Assembly (NCBI GenBank): GCA_016303195.1
Contig: JAEDMD010000094.1
Location: 1-7,324, forward strand
DNA length: 7,324 nt
DNA from: Oscillospiraceae bacterium
Lineage (GTDB): Bacteria > Bacillota > Clostridia > Oscillospirales > Ruminococcaceae
Direction of reading: 5' to 3'
Shown here: in pieces, positions 1 through 5,062 of the stretch
Numbering within the stretch: the first letter of the stretch is position 1
Layout of the letters: each line of letters starts with the position of its first letter
The notes under the pieces: model-generated
The model's input: the letters and a program-made list of their open reading frames with translations, nothing else
The model's database searches: none
What the model was told of the DNA's origin: nothing
Position numbers and translations under genes: made by a program

Positions 1-70
1 CAATTCTTTTTTTATTTGTTGCACTTCATATTATAATCTACCCACATCCCTTTGGCAGGTGGGGGTAAGG

Positions 71-89
71 GGGAGGGCAGCGCCCTCCC
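71..89. repeat. GC-rich perfect hairpin (GGGAGGGC/GCCCTCCC)
   Basis: GGGAGGGC (71-78) and GCCCTCCC (82-89) are perfect 8-bp complements around an AGC triloop. No T-run follows on either strand, so it is not a standard intrinsic terminator. A second palindrome lies just downstream, AGCG(107-110)-CAGCTA-CGCT(117-120), inside GAAC(99-102)/GTTC(121-124). The two look like intergenic palindromic repeat DNA or the 5' folds of the RNA candidate that follows. Whether they recur elsewhere in the genome cannot be seen here. Confidence 0.6.
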
Positions 90-142
90 TAAGAAGTAGA
101 ACGGCGAGCGCAGCTACGCTGTTCGGCTGTTCCGAAAAAAGT

Positions 143-262
143 AACGGTCAAGCCGATGAGAGTGACCTTCACTAAATCCGACTTGACCGTTTGTTGCATT
201 TACCAGTCCGTCAGTCTACACCTCTCCGGACTCTGGTGATGTGCGCCTTCGGCGCTTTTTTT
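143..262 (+). ncRNA. Candidate small structured RNA ending in an intrinsic terminator
   Basis: Three consecutive folds lie in plus orientation. The first is a 10-bp closing stem, AACGGTCAAG (143-152) with CTTGACCGTT (182-191), enclosing an inner AGTGA/TCACT hairpin (161-173). The second is a 9-bp stem with a 2-nt bulge (202-210 with 227-237, containing AGTCCG/CGGACT). The third is the terminator at 243-262. No gene reading toward this terminator is visible, so the transcript could be an independent sRNA, an untranslated tail from outside the window, or a dispersed palindromic element. A TATAAT at 32-37 could be a -10 box but has no good -35 partner. A 27-codon ATG frame (156-239) crosses the region but lacks a ribosome site and is not called. 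The structure is seen; the function is unknown. Confidence 0.4.
243..262 (+). terminator. Intrinsic terminator, plus strand
   Basis: GCGCC (243-247) and GGCGC (251-255) form a 5-bp GC stem closed by a TTC triloop, followed directly by seven T residues (256-262). The polarity fits plus-strand transcription only, because on the minus strand the hairpin is preceded by A residues and has no U-tract after it. The T-run overlaps the stop codon of the minus-strand RHH gene, so the two convergent units abut. Confidence 0.8.
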
Positions 263-470
263 ATTTCCCAAAATCATTAACATCAACGTCCAATGGAGCG
301 TCGATCTCATCAGATACATACTTACCGTTTTTCTTGCGCTGTTTTACACATTCGGTCAGCAGATACTCTATCTGACCGTTGACCGAACGGAAGTCGTCCT
401 CCGCCCATGCGGCGATATCGTTATACAGCTTTTCCGATAATCTGAGCGGAACTTGTTTTTTTGCCGCCAT
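261..470 (-). CDS. Arc-like ribbon-helix-helix DNA-binding protein (69 aa)
   Basis: This is a small predicted DNA-binding protein of the ribbon-helix-helix (MetJ/Arc) superfamily. Residues 5-11 (KQVPLRL) fit the beta strand that inserts into the DNA major groove as a dimer. Residues 12-26 fit helix A, and 28-45 (RSVNGQIEYLL...) fit helix B. The RSVNGQI segment closely resembles the GRSVNSEI turn of phage P22 Arc. The C-terminal tail (about 50-69) is acidic and probably disordered. The ATG lies 1 nt beyond the TGA of the upstream SPFH gene, and an AGGAAG ribosome site sits inside that gene's end, so the two are co-transcribed and probably translationally coupled. A 19-bp dyad on the shared promoter is an attractive but untested operator. 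The fold is well supported; the target and role are inferred. Confidence 0.88.
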   Translation of the reverse strand: MAAKKQVPLRLSEKLYNDIAAWAEDDFRSVNGQIEYLLTECVKQRKKNGKYVSDEIDAPLDVDVNDFGK

Positions 471-471
471 A

Positions 472-1479
472 TCAATAGAGACTTCCTGAGTTTACGATTG
501 GCTGAGCATCGTGGTTTCCGCAGAGAACAACGAGCAGATTTGAGACCATAGCCGCCTTGCGCTCCTCGTCAAGCTCAACAACGTTGTTTTCGTTAAGTCT
601 TTCAAGAGCCATTTCGACCATTCCTACTGCGCCGTCAACGATCATTTTTCTTGCGTCGATGATAGCGGATGCCTGCTGTCTCTGGAGCATAACTGCGGCA
701 ATTTCAGGAGCGTATGCAAGGTAAGTTATACGTGCTTCAATTATTTCAAGACCTGCATTCTGAACCTTTGCCTGAATCTCGTCACGGATACGTGCGGCAA
801 CAACTTCGCTTGAACCACGGAGGCTACCCTCATCAGCGATACCATCGCCTGTTGTGTCAACGTTTGGAGCAACGTCATAAGGGTAAAGGCGAACGATATT
901 TCTCAGAGCAGTGTCGCACTGGAGGGAGAGGTATTCCTTGTAGTTGTCAACATCGAAAACAGCCTTAGCAGTATCAGTAACTTTCCAGATAACAGCGATA
1001 CCAATTTCAACAGGATTACCGAGACAATCGTTTATCTTCTGGCGGTTATTGTTGAGTGTCATAATTTTAAGTGATATCTTCTTTGAGGGGAGAGCGACAT
1101 TTGCCTGAGCGTGTACAGCTCCTGCCTGAAGTGAAGCAAGAGGAGAATCGCCCACATCACCGCTCTGACGGAGTTTTGTTGAAGCGGCAGGGTTAACGGC
1201 GGTGCAGAACGGATTTACCCAATAGAAACCGTCACCTTTGAGAGTTCCCTTGTACTTGCCGAAAAGAGTGAGTACAAGAGCTTCCTGCGGCTTTAATATT
1301 TTAAGACCGAGGTAAGGGATCCAGCCGATACAGAGCCATATTACTCCGAGAACGCCAAGCAGAGGCATTCCGTCTGAGAAACCGATCACTGTTATCGGGA
1401 GTGCGGCGATGTAGAGAAGTGTGATGAGCAGCAGAGCGGCTGCTCCGTTTTTTCTTGTTGATAAAATTTTTTCTTTCAT
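472..1479 (-). CDS. SPFH/band-7 (stomatin/prohibitin-like) membrane protein
   Basis: This 335-residue protein looks like a member of the SPFH (stomatin, prohibitin, flotillin, HflK/C) family, which forms membrane-anchored oligomers that organise membrane microdomains or regulate membrane proteases. Residues about 13-33 and 38-58 are hydrophobic and fit two membrane passes. [20 protein letters not shown] (63-82) followed by GFYWVNPF is the classic start of an SPFH domain. The middle (about 130-200) carries the beta-rich part, including [13 protein letters not shown]. The region from about 225 to 300 ([25 protein letters not shown]) is the predicted helical coiled-coil segment. An unusual acidic loop, [12 protein letters not shown] (208-219), resembles a calcium-binding EF-hand or dockerin loop. 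The start is supported by AAAGGAAA about 6 nt upstream. It heads a two-gene unit with the RHH protein. Its specific cellular role is not known. Confidence 0.9.
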   Translation of the reverse strand: MKEKILSTRKNGAAALLLITLLYIAALPITVIGFSDGMPLLGVLGVIWLCIGWIPYLGLKILKPQEALVLTLFGKYKGTLKGDGFYWVNPFCTAVNPAASTKLRQSGDVGDSPLASLQAGAVHAQANVALPSKKISLKIMTLNNNRQKINDCLGNPVEIGIAVIWKVTDTAKAVFDVDNYKEYLSLQCDTALRNIVRLYPYDVAPNVDTTGDGIADEGSLRGSSEVVAARIRDEIQAKVQNAGLEIIEARITYLAYAPEIAAVMLQRQQASAIIDARKMIVDGAVGMVEMALERLNENNVVELDEERKAAMVSNLLVVLCGNHDAQPIVNSGSLY

Positions 1480-1517
1480 GGTAGTATTTCCTTTCGTGTT
1501 ATTTTGGTGTATGTATT

Positions 1518-1536
1518 TGATATCATTATGATATCA
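1518..1536. promoter_or_regulatory. Candidate operator: perfect 9+1+9 dyad over the SPFH promoter
   Basis: TGATATCAT (1518-1526), a central T, then ATGATATCA (1528-1536) form a perfect inverted repeat that covers the -10 hexamer (1528-1533) of the SPFH promoter. A dyad in this position suits a repressor that blocks RNA polymerase. The RHH protein encoded in the same operon is the obvious local candidate, as an inference only. The low complexity (AT-rich GATATC units) leaves some chance that the symmetry is incidental. Confidence 0.5.
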
Positions 1537-1556
1537 TAAAAATATTGTTTTGTCAA
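1528..1556 (-). promoter_or_regulatory. Sigma-A-type promoter for the SPFH-RHH operon
   Basis: Read on the minus strand, a consensus TTGACA (-35, 1551-1556) is followed after exactly 17 nt by TATCAT (-10, 1528-1533). Transcription would start near 1521, leaving a leader of about 40 nt before the ATG at 1479. The promoter is divergent from the alaS leader promoter, with the two -35 boxes 39 nt apart, so regulation of the two units could be linked through local supercoiling or a shared bound protein. Confidence 0.8.
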
Positions 1557-1595
1557 GAGCTTTTTCAAAAATTTCTGAAAAATATTTGTAAACCA

Positions 1596-1624
1596 TTGAC
1601 TTTTCATGAAAACAGCGTTATAAT
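1596..1624 (+). promoter_or_regulatory. Sigma-A-type promoter for the T-box/alaS transcript
   Basis: TTGACT (-35, 1596-1601) and a perfect TATAAT (-10, 1619-1624) are separated by 17 nt. Initiation would fall near 1631, immediately upstream of the T-box leader. The near-consensus sequence implies strong constitutive initiation, with control exerted by attenuation at the T-box. Confidence 0.88.
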
Positions 1625-1639
1625 ACTATTATATTGTAA

Positions 1640-1852
1640 GCATTGACGGGAATGACTGTATGAGCGATACCTCAGAGAGAAAGCGGATGGTGTGAGCTTT
1701 CGTATCACAGACAGGTGCTACCCCTGAGCTTCTCTGCGAAAGCGGAGCGTATTTCTGCGTTAAGGATAGCCGAGGAAAGGGGAGTTCCCCTTTTGAATTT
1801 GGGTGGTACCACGAGAGTCTTCGTCCCATTTATGGCGGCGGAGGCTTTTTTA
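1640..1852 (+). promoter_or_regulatory. T-box riboswitch, alanine specifier (GCU), upstream of alaS
   Basis: This is a complete T-box leader that senses uncharged tRNA-Ala. Stem I is closed by CTCAG (1671-1675) with CTGAG (1724-1728), followed by the typical AGAGAG motif and an AAAGC/GCTTT stem bearing a GGTGTGA loop. In the specifier loop GCT (1717-1719) is followed by A, an alanine codon. A GAAA-capped helix (about 1734-1747, CTCTGC/GCGGAG) and stem III (AAAGGGG/CCCCTTT, about 1776-1793) follow. The antiterminator pairs GGG (1801-1803) with CCC (1825-1827) and ACG (1811-1813) with CGT (1822-1824) around the 7-nt T-box bulge TGGTACC (1804-1810). UGGU would pair with ACCA, matching the A73 usual in tRNA-Ala. 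Uncharged tRNA-Ala should stabilise the antiterminator and allow read-through into the tRNA cassette and alaS. The 5' boundary is approximate. Confidence 0.95.
1816..1851 (+). terminator. T-box terminator (alternative to the antiterminator)
   Basis: AGTCTTCGTC (1816-1825) pairs over 10 bp, including three G-U pairs, with GGCGGAGGCT (1837-1846), and a run of U follows (1846-1851). Its 5' strand uses the CGTCCC segment needed by the antiterminator, so the two folds exclude one another. This is the off state when tRNA-Ala is charged. Confidence 0.92.
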
Positions 1853-1853
1853 T

Positions 1854-1885
1854 TAATGCGTAATGCTTAATTCGTAATGCGTAAT
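1854..1885. repeat. Left heptad tandem repeat (TAATGCG-type) of the tRNA cassette
   Basis: The stretch is four head-to-tail 7-bp units, TAATGCG, TAATGCT, TAATTCG, TAATGCG, plus TAAT. It begins two bases after the T-box terminator U-tract. The same unit appears inverted at 2298-2332, and a short inverted copy, ATTACGCATT (1907-1916), can pair with AATGCGTAAT (1876-1885) to form a local hairpin. Oppositely oriented copies on either side of the two tRNA genes suggest the ends of a small mobile or palindromic element. Confidence 0.75.
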
Positions 1886-1924
1886 CAGCTATGTGACACT
1901 ATAATAATTACGCATTGAAAATAA

Positions 1925-2038
1925 GTGCCGTTAGCTCAGTTGGTAGAGCAGTGAAAATCCCGTCTTGTATTAAGACGGTAACAGCAATCCTTGCTTTTAA
2001 CACACAGGCCGCAGGTTCGATCCCTGCACGGCGCACCA
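1925..2038 (+). tRNA. tRNA-Lys(UUU)-like gene with a 38-nt insert in the anticodon stem
   Basis: The acceptor stem GTGCCGT (1925-1931) pairs fully with ACGGCGC (2028-2034) with one U-G. The D-arm is GCTC/GAGC (1934-1937, 1946-1949) with AGTTGGTA, and the T-arm is GCAGG-TTCGATC-CCTGC (2011-2027). A73 and an encoded CCA (2036-2038) complete the 3' end. The variable loop is AGGCC (2006-2010). The anticodon loop CTTTTAA (1994-2000) gives UUU and is followed by CACAC (2001-2005). The 5' strand of that stem is split: GTG (1951-1953), 38 extra nt, then TG (1992-1993). Excision yields GTGTG/CACAC and a 76-nt tRNA including CCA. Anticodon and A73 suit lysine. Transcription is probably by T-box read-through or a weak local promoter. 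It could be a pseudogene if the insert is not removed, but every other stem is intact. Confidence 0.8.
1954..1991 (+). other. Short intervening sequence in the tRNA-Lys-like gene
   Basis: These are 38 nt that must be absent for a canonical anticodon arm. They contain a perfect 7-bp hairpin CCGTCTT (1960-1966), loop GTATT, AAGACGG (1972-1978), then TAACAGCA (1979-1986). A second hairpin, AGCAA-TCC-TTGCT (1983-1995), spans the presumed 3' junction. In the unspliced RNA, AAAA (1954-1957) can pair with the UUUU of the anticodon region (1995-1998) next to GUG/CAC. The exact ends are deduced from tRNA geometry, not from mapped RNA. Confidence 0.6.
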
Positions 2039-2111
2039 CCGCCGAGCGGGCGGGCGCAGTTCACGCTGCCGCTCACAAGCTCGCTTACGGAAAGTCAATC
2101 AAATTTTAAAT

Positions 2112-2228
2112 GTACCGTTAGTTCAGTGTCAGAACGCCGATGCCAATAGTCCGTCTTGTATAAGACGGTTACAGCATTTGTGGATTCCATGTCGGAGGTC
2201 ACAGGTTCAATTCCTGTACGGTACACCG
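2112..2228 (+). tRNA. tRNA-like gene, UCC anticodon (Gly-type), with a ~42-nt insert in the anticodon arm
   Basis: The acceptor GTACCGT (2112-2118) pairs perfectly with ACGGTAC (2218-2224). The D-arm is GTTC/GAAC (2121-2124, 2132-2135) with a 7-nt loop, the T-arm is ACAGG-TTCAATT-CCTGT (2201-2217), and the variable loop is AGGTC (2196-2200). The 3' anticodon strand GTCGG (2191-2195) follows loop ATTCCAT (2184-2190), giving UCC. CCGAT (2137-2141) supplies the 5' strand (last pair U-G) once about 42 nt are removed. The 3' end reads A73-CCG, so CCA is not encoded. Glycine identity is doubtful, because bacterial tRNA-Gly normally has U73 and C2-G71, whereas this has A73 and U2-A71. The acceptor sequence is almost the same as in the preceding Lys-like gene. 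It may be a non-canonical or degenerate tRNA. Confidence 0.65.
2142..2183 (+). other. Short intervening sequence in the UCC tRNA-like gene
   Basis: This insert of about 42 nt can be set 1 nt later (2143-2184) equally well. It shares its core with the insert at 1954-1991: CCGTCTT (2151-2157), loop GTAT, AAGACGG (2162-2168), then TTACAGCA (2169-2176). Outside the core the two inserts differ, apart from an AAT shortly before the hairpin. The common core inside two different tRNA contexts argues for a defined element, not random indels. Confidence 0.55.
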
Positions 2229-2297
2229 AGTCCGATTTAATTTGTAATGCCGGATGGATAATTTTTGATAATAGTATCAGCTGAGCTGAAAACAATA

Positions 2298-2332
2298 ATT
2301 ACGCATTACGCATTACGAATTACGAATTAATT
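2298..2332. repeat. Right heptad tandem repeat (ATTACGC/ATTACGA) of the tRNA cassette
   Basis: The units ATTACGC, ATTACGC, ATTACGA, ATTACGA, ATTAATT run head to tail and are the inverted form of the array at 1854-1885. They end directly at the alaS ribosome site (AAAAGGAG, 2333-2340). Together the arrays could form a long stem enclosing both tRNAs in the nascent RNA. Confidence 0.75.
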
Positions 2333-2348
2333 AAAAGGAGATTTTATT

Positions 2349-4979
2349 ATGCAGTGGACAGGTCTTAACGATCTACGTGAAAAGTATTTATCATTCTTCG
2401 AGAGCAAGAACCATACCCGTATGGCAAGCGCTTCTCTCGTTCCTCAGGGCGACAAGAGCCTTCTTCTTATCAATTCAGGTATGGCACCTCTGAAGAAGTT
2501 TTTCCTCGGACAGGCTACTCCTCCCAACAAGAGAGTAACTACCTGCCAGAAGTGCATCCGTACTCCCGATATCGAGAGCGTTGGTAAAACAGCAAGACAT
2601 GGTACATATTTTGAAATGCTGGGCAACTTCTCATTCGGCGATTACTTCAAGACTGAGGCTATCGAGTGGGCATGGGAGTTCCTCACAAAGACACTGGAAA
2701 TACCCGCAGAAAAACTGTGGATAACTATATTTGAAAGCGATGATGAGGCTGAGCAGATATGGGAGAACCACATCGGCATTCCTCATGACAGAATAATCCG
2801 TCTCGGCAAGAAGGACAACTTCTGGGAACACGGTTCAGGTCCATGCGGTCCATGTTCCGAGATACACTTCGACCGTGGCGAGGCTTACGGCCCGTTCGAG
2901 AACTTCGAGCAGGCAAGCGACTGCGACCGTGTTATCGAGATCTGGAATCTGGTATTCAGCCAGTTCGACAGCGACGGAAACGGCCACTATGAAGAAATGA
3001 AGAACAAGAATATTGATACAGGTATGGGTCTGGAGAGACTTGCTTGTGTTATGCAGGGCGTTGACAATATCTTTGAAGTTGACACTGTTCAGAACATCAT
3101 GAAGCACATCTCAAAGATCGCAGGCGTTGAGTACAAGAAGGACGCTAAGACAGACGTTTCTCTCCGTGTTATCACCGATCACATCAGAAGCACAACTCTT
3201 ATGGTCGGCGACGGAATCCTCCCGTCAAATGAGGGCAGAGGCTATGTTCTCCGCCGTCTGCTGAGAAGAGCCGCTCGTCACGGCAGACTCTTAGGTGTAA
3301 AGAGACCTTTCCTTACAGAGGTATGCGATACCGTTATCAATGAGAATAAGGGCGCTTATCCTGAGCTTGACGAAAAGCGTGATTACATCAAGAAGATCAT
3401 CGGCGTTGAGGAAGAAGCATTCGCTAAGACCATCGACAAGGGTACAGAGCTTCTTACAGGCTTTACAGATGCTCTAAAAGCTGAGGGCAAGACTGTTCTC
3501 TCAGGTGATGACGCATTCAAGCTGTCGGATACTTACGGCTTCCCGATAGACCTTACAGTTGAAATGTGTGAGGAAATGGGACTTACTGTTGACCGTGACC
3601 GTTTCACCGAGCTTGCAAAGGAGCAGAGAGCAAGAGCAAAGGCTGACCATCTTGCAAAGGCAGGTTCATCATGGGCTGACAACAGCATCAAGATCGACGC
3701 TCCTGCAACTGTTTTCACAGGCTATACAGATTTTGAAGCAGAGAATGCATCTGTTCTTGCTATCTATAAGGACGGTCAGGAAGTTGAACAGGCATCAGAG
3801 GGCGAAGATGTTGTTATCGTTCTCGACAAAACACCTTTCTATGCTGAGAGCGGCGGACAGGTCGGCGATACAGGTATTATCGCAAACGGCGGAAATACAG
3901 CTTCTGTTGCAGATACTATCAAATCTGAGGGACACTTCCTCCACATCGCATCTATCGAGCAGGGAATCATCCGCAAGGGCGACAATGTTACTGCACAGAT
4001 CGAGAAAGACCGCAGAAAGGCTATTATGAGAAATCATACTTCTGCACATCTTCTCCAGAACGCACTCAGAAAGGTGCTGGGAGATCACGTTCATCAGGCA
4101 GGTCAGCTCGTTAACGAAAAGGCTTGCCGTTTCGACTTCAACCATTTCAGCGCTATGACTGACGAGGAGATCGCAAAGGTTGAGGAGATCGTAAACAGCG
4201 AGATCATGGCTGCTATCCCTGTAACAATGCAGGAAATGCCTATCGACGAAGCAAGAAAGCTGGGCGCTATGGCTCTGTTCGGCGAGAAATACGGCGATAC
4301 TGTAAGAGTTGTAACAGCAGGCGATTCTGTTGAATTCTGCGGCGGTACACATATTTCCAATACCGCTCAGATAGGTCTGTTCAAGATCGTTTCAGAAAGC
4401 TCCGTTGCCGCAGGTGTAAGACGTATCGAGGCTGTAACAGGTACAGGTGTGCTTGATCTTCTCAACGAATTCAAGGAGACTATCGCTAAGTCGGCAAAGG
4501 CTATCAAGCTGGCTAATGTGAACGAACTTCCTGAGAAGTGTGCCGCTCTGTTTGCTGAGTCAAAGGAAAAAGACAAGAAGCTGGAAAGCCTCAATCAGCA
4601 GATGGCTAACGCAAAGACGGCCGCTCTGTTCGACAATGCAAGGGAAATTGACGGTATCAAGCTGGTATCTGCACGTATGGACGGAACAGCTCCCGATGCT
4701 CTCAGAAAGCTGGGCGACAGTGTAAAGGACAAGGACGAAGCTATCATCGCACTGTTTGCGGCTGTAAACGGCGAAAAGGGCACATTCTACTGTGTATGCA
4801 CAAAGGATGCTGTTGCTAAGGGCGGAAACGCAGGCAAGATCGTTCGTGAAGTTTCAGCCGTAACAGGCGGTAAGGGCGGCGGAAAGCCCGACGGCGCTAT
4901 GGCAGGTGCAGGAGATATCACAAAGATAGACGAAGCACTGGCTAAGTTTGAAGATATCGTATCAGGAACAATTAAGTAA
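2349..4979 (+). CDS. alaS: Alanyl-tRNA synthetase (AlaRS), full length
   Basis: This 876-residue cytoplasmic class II synthetase attaches alanine to tRNA-Ala, recognised in this family through the G3-U70 pair. The catalytic core (about 1-240) shows NFSFGDYFK (93-101), GSGPCGPCSEIHFDRG (162-177) and motif 3 DTGMGLER (223-230). The tRNA-recognition domain follows to about 450. The editing domain, which hydrolyses mischarged Ser/Gly-tRNA-Ala, has PFYAESGGQVGDTG (496-509), HTSAH (563-567) and CGGTH (664-668); H563, H567, C664 and H668 are the predicted zinc ligands. The C-Ala/DHHA1 domain ends with the glycine-rich GGKGGGKPDGAMAGAGD (840-856). The length is standard and no key residue is missing. 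AAAAGGAG lies 8 nt before the ATG. Expression is governed by the upstream T-box, with two tRNA genes intervening in the leader. Confidence 0.98.
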   Translation: MQWTGLNDLREKYLSFFESKNHTRMASASLVPQGDKSLLLINSGMAPLKKFFLGQATPPNKRVTTCQKCIRTPDIESVGKTARHGTYFEMLGNFSFGDYFKTEAIEWAWEFLTKTLEIPAEKLWITIFESDDEAEQIWENHIGIPHDRIIRLGKKDNFWEHGSGPCGPCSEIHFDRGEAYGPFENFEQASDCDRVIEIWNLVFSQFDSDGNGHYEEMKNKNIDTGMGLERLACVMQGVDNIFEVDTVQNIMKHISKIAGVEYKKDAKTDVSLRVITDHIRSTTLMVGDGILPSNEGRGYVLRRLLRRAARHGRLLGVKRPFLTEVCDTVINENKGAYPELDEKRDYIKKIIGVEEEAFAKTIDKGTELLTGFTDALKAEGKTVLSGDDAFKLSDTYGFPIDLTVEMCEEMGLTVDRDRFTELAKEQRARAKADHLAKAGSSWADNSIKIDAPATVFTGYTDFEAENASVLAIYKDGQEVEQASEGEDVVIVLDKTPFYAESGGQVGDTGIIANGGNTASVADTIKSEGHFLHIASIEQGIIRKGDNVTAQIEKDRRKAIMRNHTSAHLLQNALRKVLGDHVHQAGQLVNEKACRFDFNHFSAMTDEEIAKVEEIVNSEIMAAIPVTMQEMPIDEARKLGAMALFGEKYGDTVRVVTAGDSVEFCGGTHISNTAQIGLFKIVSESSVAAGVRRIEAVTGTGVLDLLNEFKETIAKSAKAIKLANVNELPEKCAALFAESKEKDKKLESLNQQMANAKTAALFDNAREIDGIKLVSARMDGTAPDALRKLGDSVKDKDEAIIALFAAVNGEKGTFYCVCTKDAVAKGGNAGKIVREVSAVTGGKGGGKPDGAMAGAGDITKIDEALAKFEDIVSGTIK

Positions 4980-5024
4980 AAAGCCGTCAGCCTTTAGTCG
5001 GCAATAATGTAATATTATCCTGTG

Positions 5025-5062
5025 AGGTAATTATTATGCAGTATTACCTGAGTCTGTTTTTT
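5025..5062 (+). terminator. Weak or doubtful terminator between alaS and the HIT gene
   Basis: AGGTAAT (5025-5031) and ATTACCT (5043-5049) pair perfectly around an 11-nt loop, but the T6 run (5057-5062) begins 7 nt after the stem, so termination would be inefficient. The 153-nt alaS-HIT gap otherwise holds a weak promoter-like pair (TTTACC 5061-5066, 16 nt, TATAAG 5083-5088). alaS transcripts may partly read into the HIT cluster. Confidence 0.3.

Larger units (their letters stand above)
1854..2332 (+). mobile_element. Putative MITE-like cassette carrying two interrupted tRNA genes
   Basis: Inverted heptad-repeat arrays (1854-1885 and 2298-2332) enclose about 410 bp holding two tRNA genes and no protein gene. 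The cassette sits exactly between the T-box terminator and the alaS ribosome site, a place where alaS leaders normally have only a short spacer. A spacer between the tRNAs (2039-2111) is GC-rich and can form a GAGCGG/CCGCTC hairpin (2044-2049 with 2069-2074). The stretch 2229-2297 shows nothing recognisable. No transposase is encoded and no clear target-site duplication can be read, so mobility is inferred from layout alone. A TATAAT at 1900-1905 may give the tRNAs their own weak promoter, but it lacks a credible -35. Confidence 0.3.

Noticed and set aside
156..239. 27-codon plus-strand frame starting at ATG 156
   Set aside because: It has no ribosome site and overlaps strong RNA stems (143-191, 202-237) that explain the sequence better. 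It is kept only as a note under the RNA candidate.
243..262. Terminator of the SPFH-RHH operon
   Set aside because: On the minus strand the hairpin is not followed by a U-tract, so the element works only for plus-strand transcription.
1854..1885. Heptad repeats as a CRISPR array
   Set aside because: The units are 7 bp and directly adjacent, with no spacers and no cas genes.
1954..1991. Group I or group II intron in the tRNA genes
   Set aside because: At 38-42 nt the inserts cannot hold the catalytic core of either class, and no intron-encoded protein is nearby.
1915..2109. 64-codon plus-strand frame
   Set aside because: It runs straight through the tRNA-Lys-like gene and its spacer, and its residues simply translate the tRNA arms.
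1925..2228. The tRNA-like genes as alanine tRNAs serving the T-box or AlaRS
   Set aside because: Neither has the G3-U70 pair needed by AlaRS (they have G3-C70 and A3-U70), and neither has an alanine anticodon.
3795..4352. 185-codon open frame on the minus strand inside alaS
   Set aside because: It is antisense to the alaS editing domain, has no ribosome site and no recognisable domain. It is a shadow of the codon usage of the real gene, as are the other shorter frames within 2349-4979.
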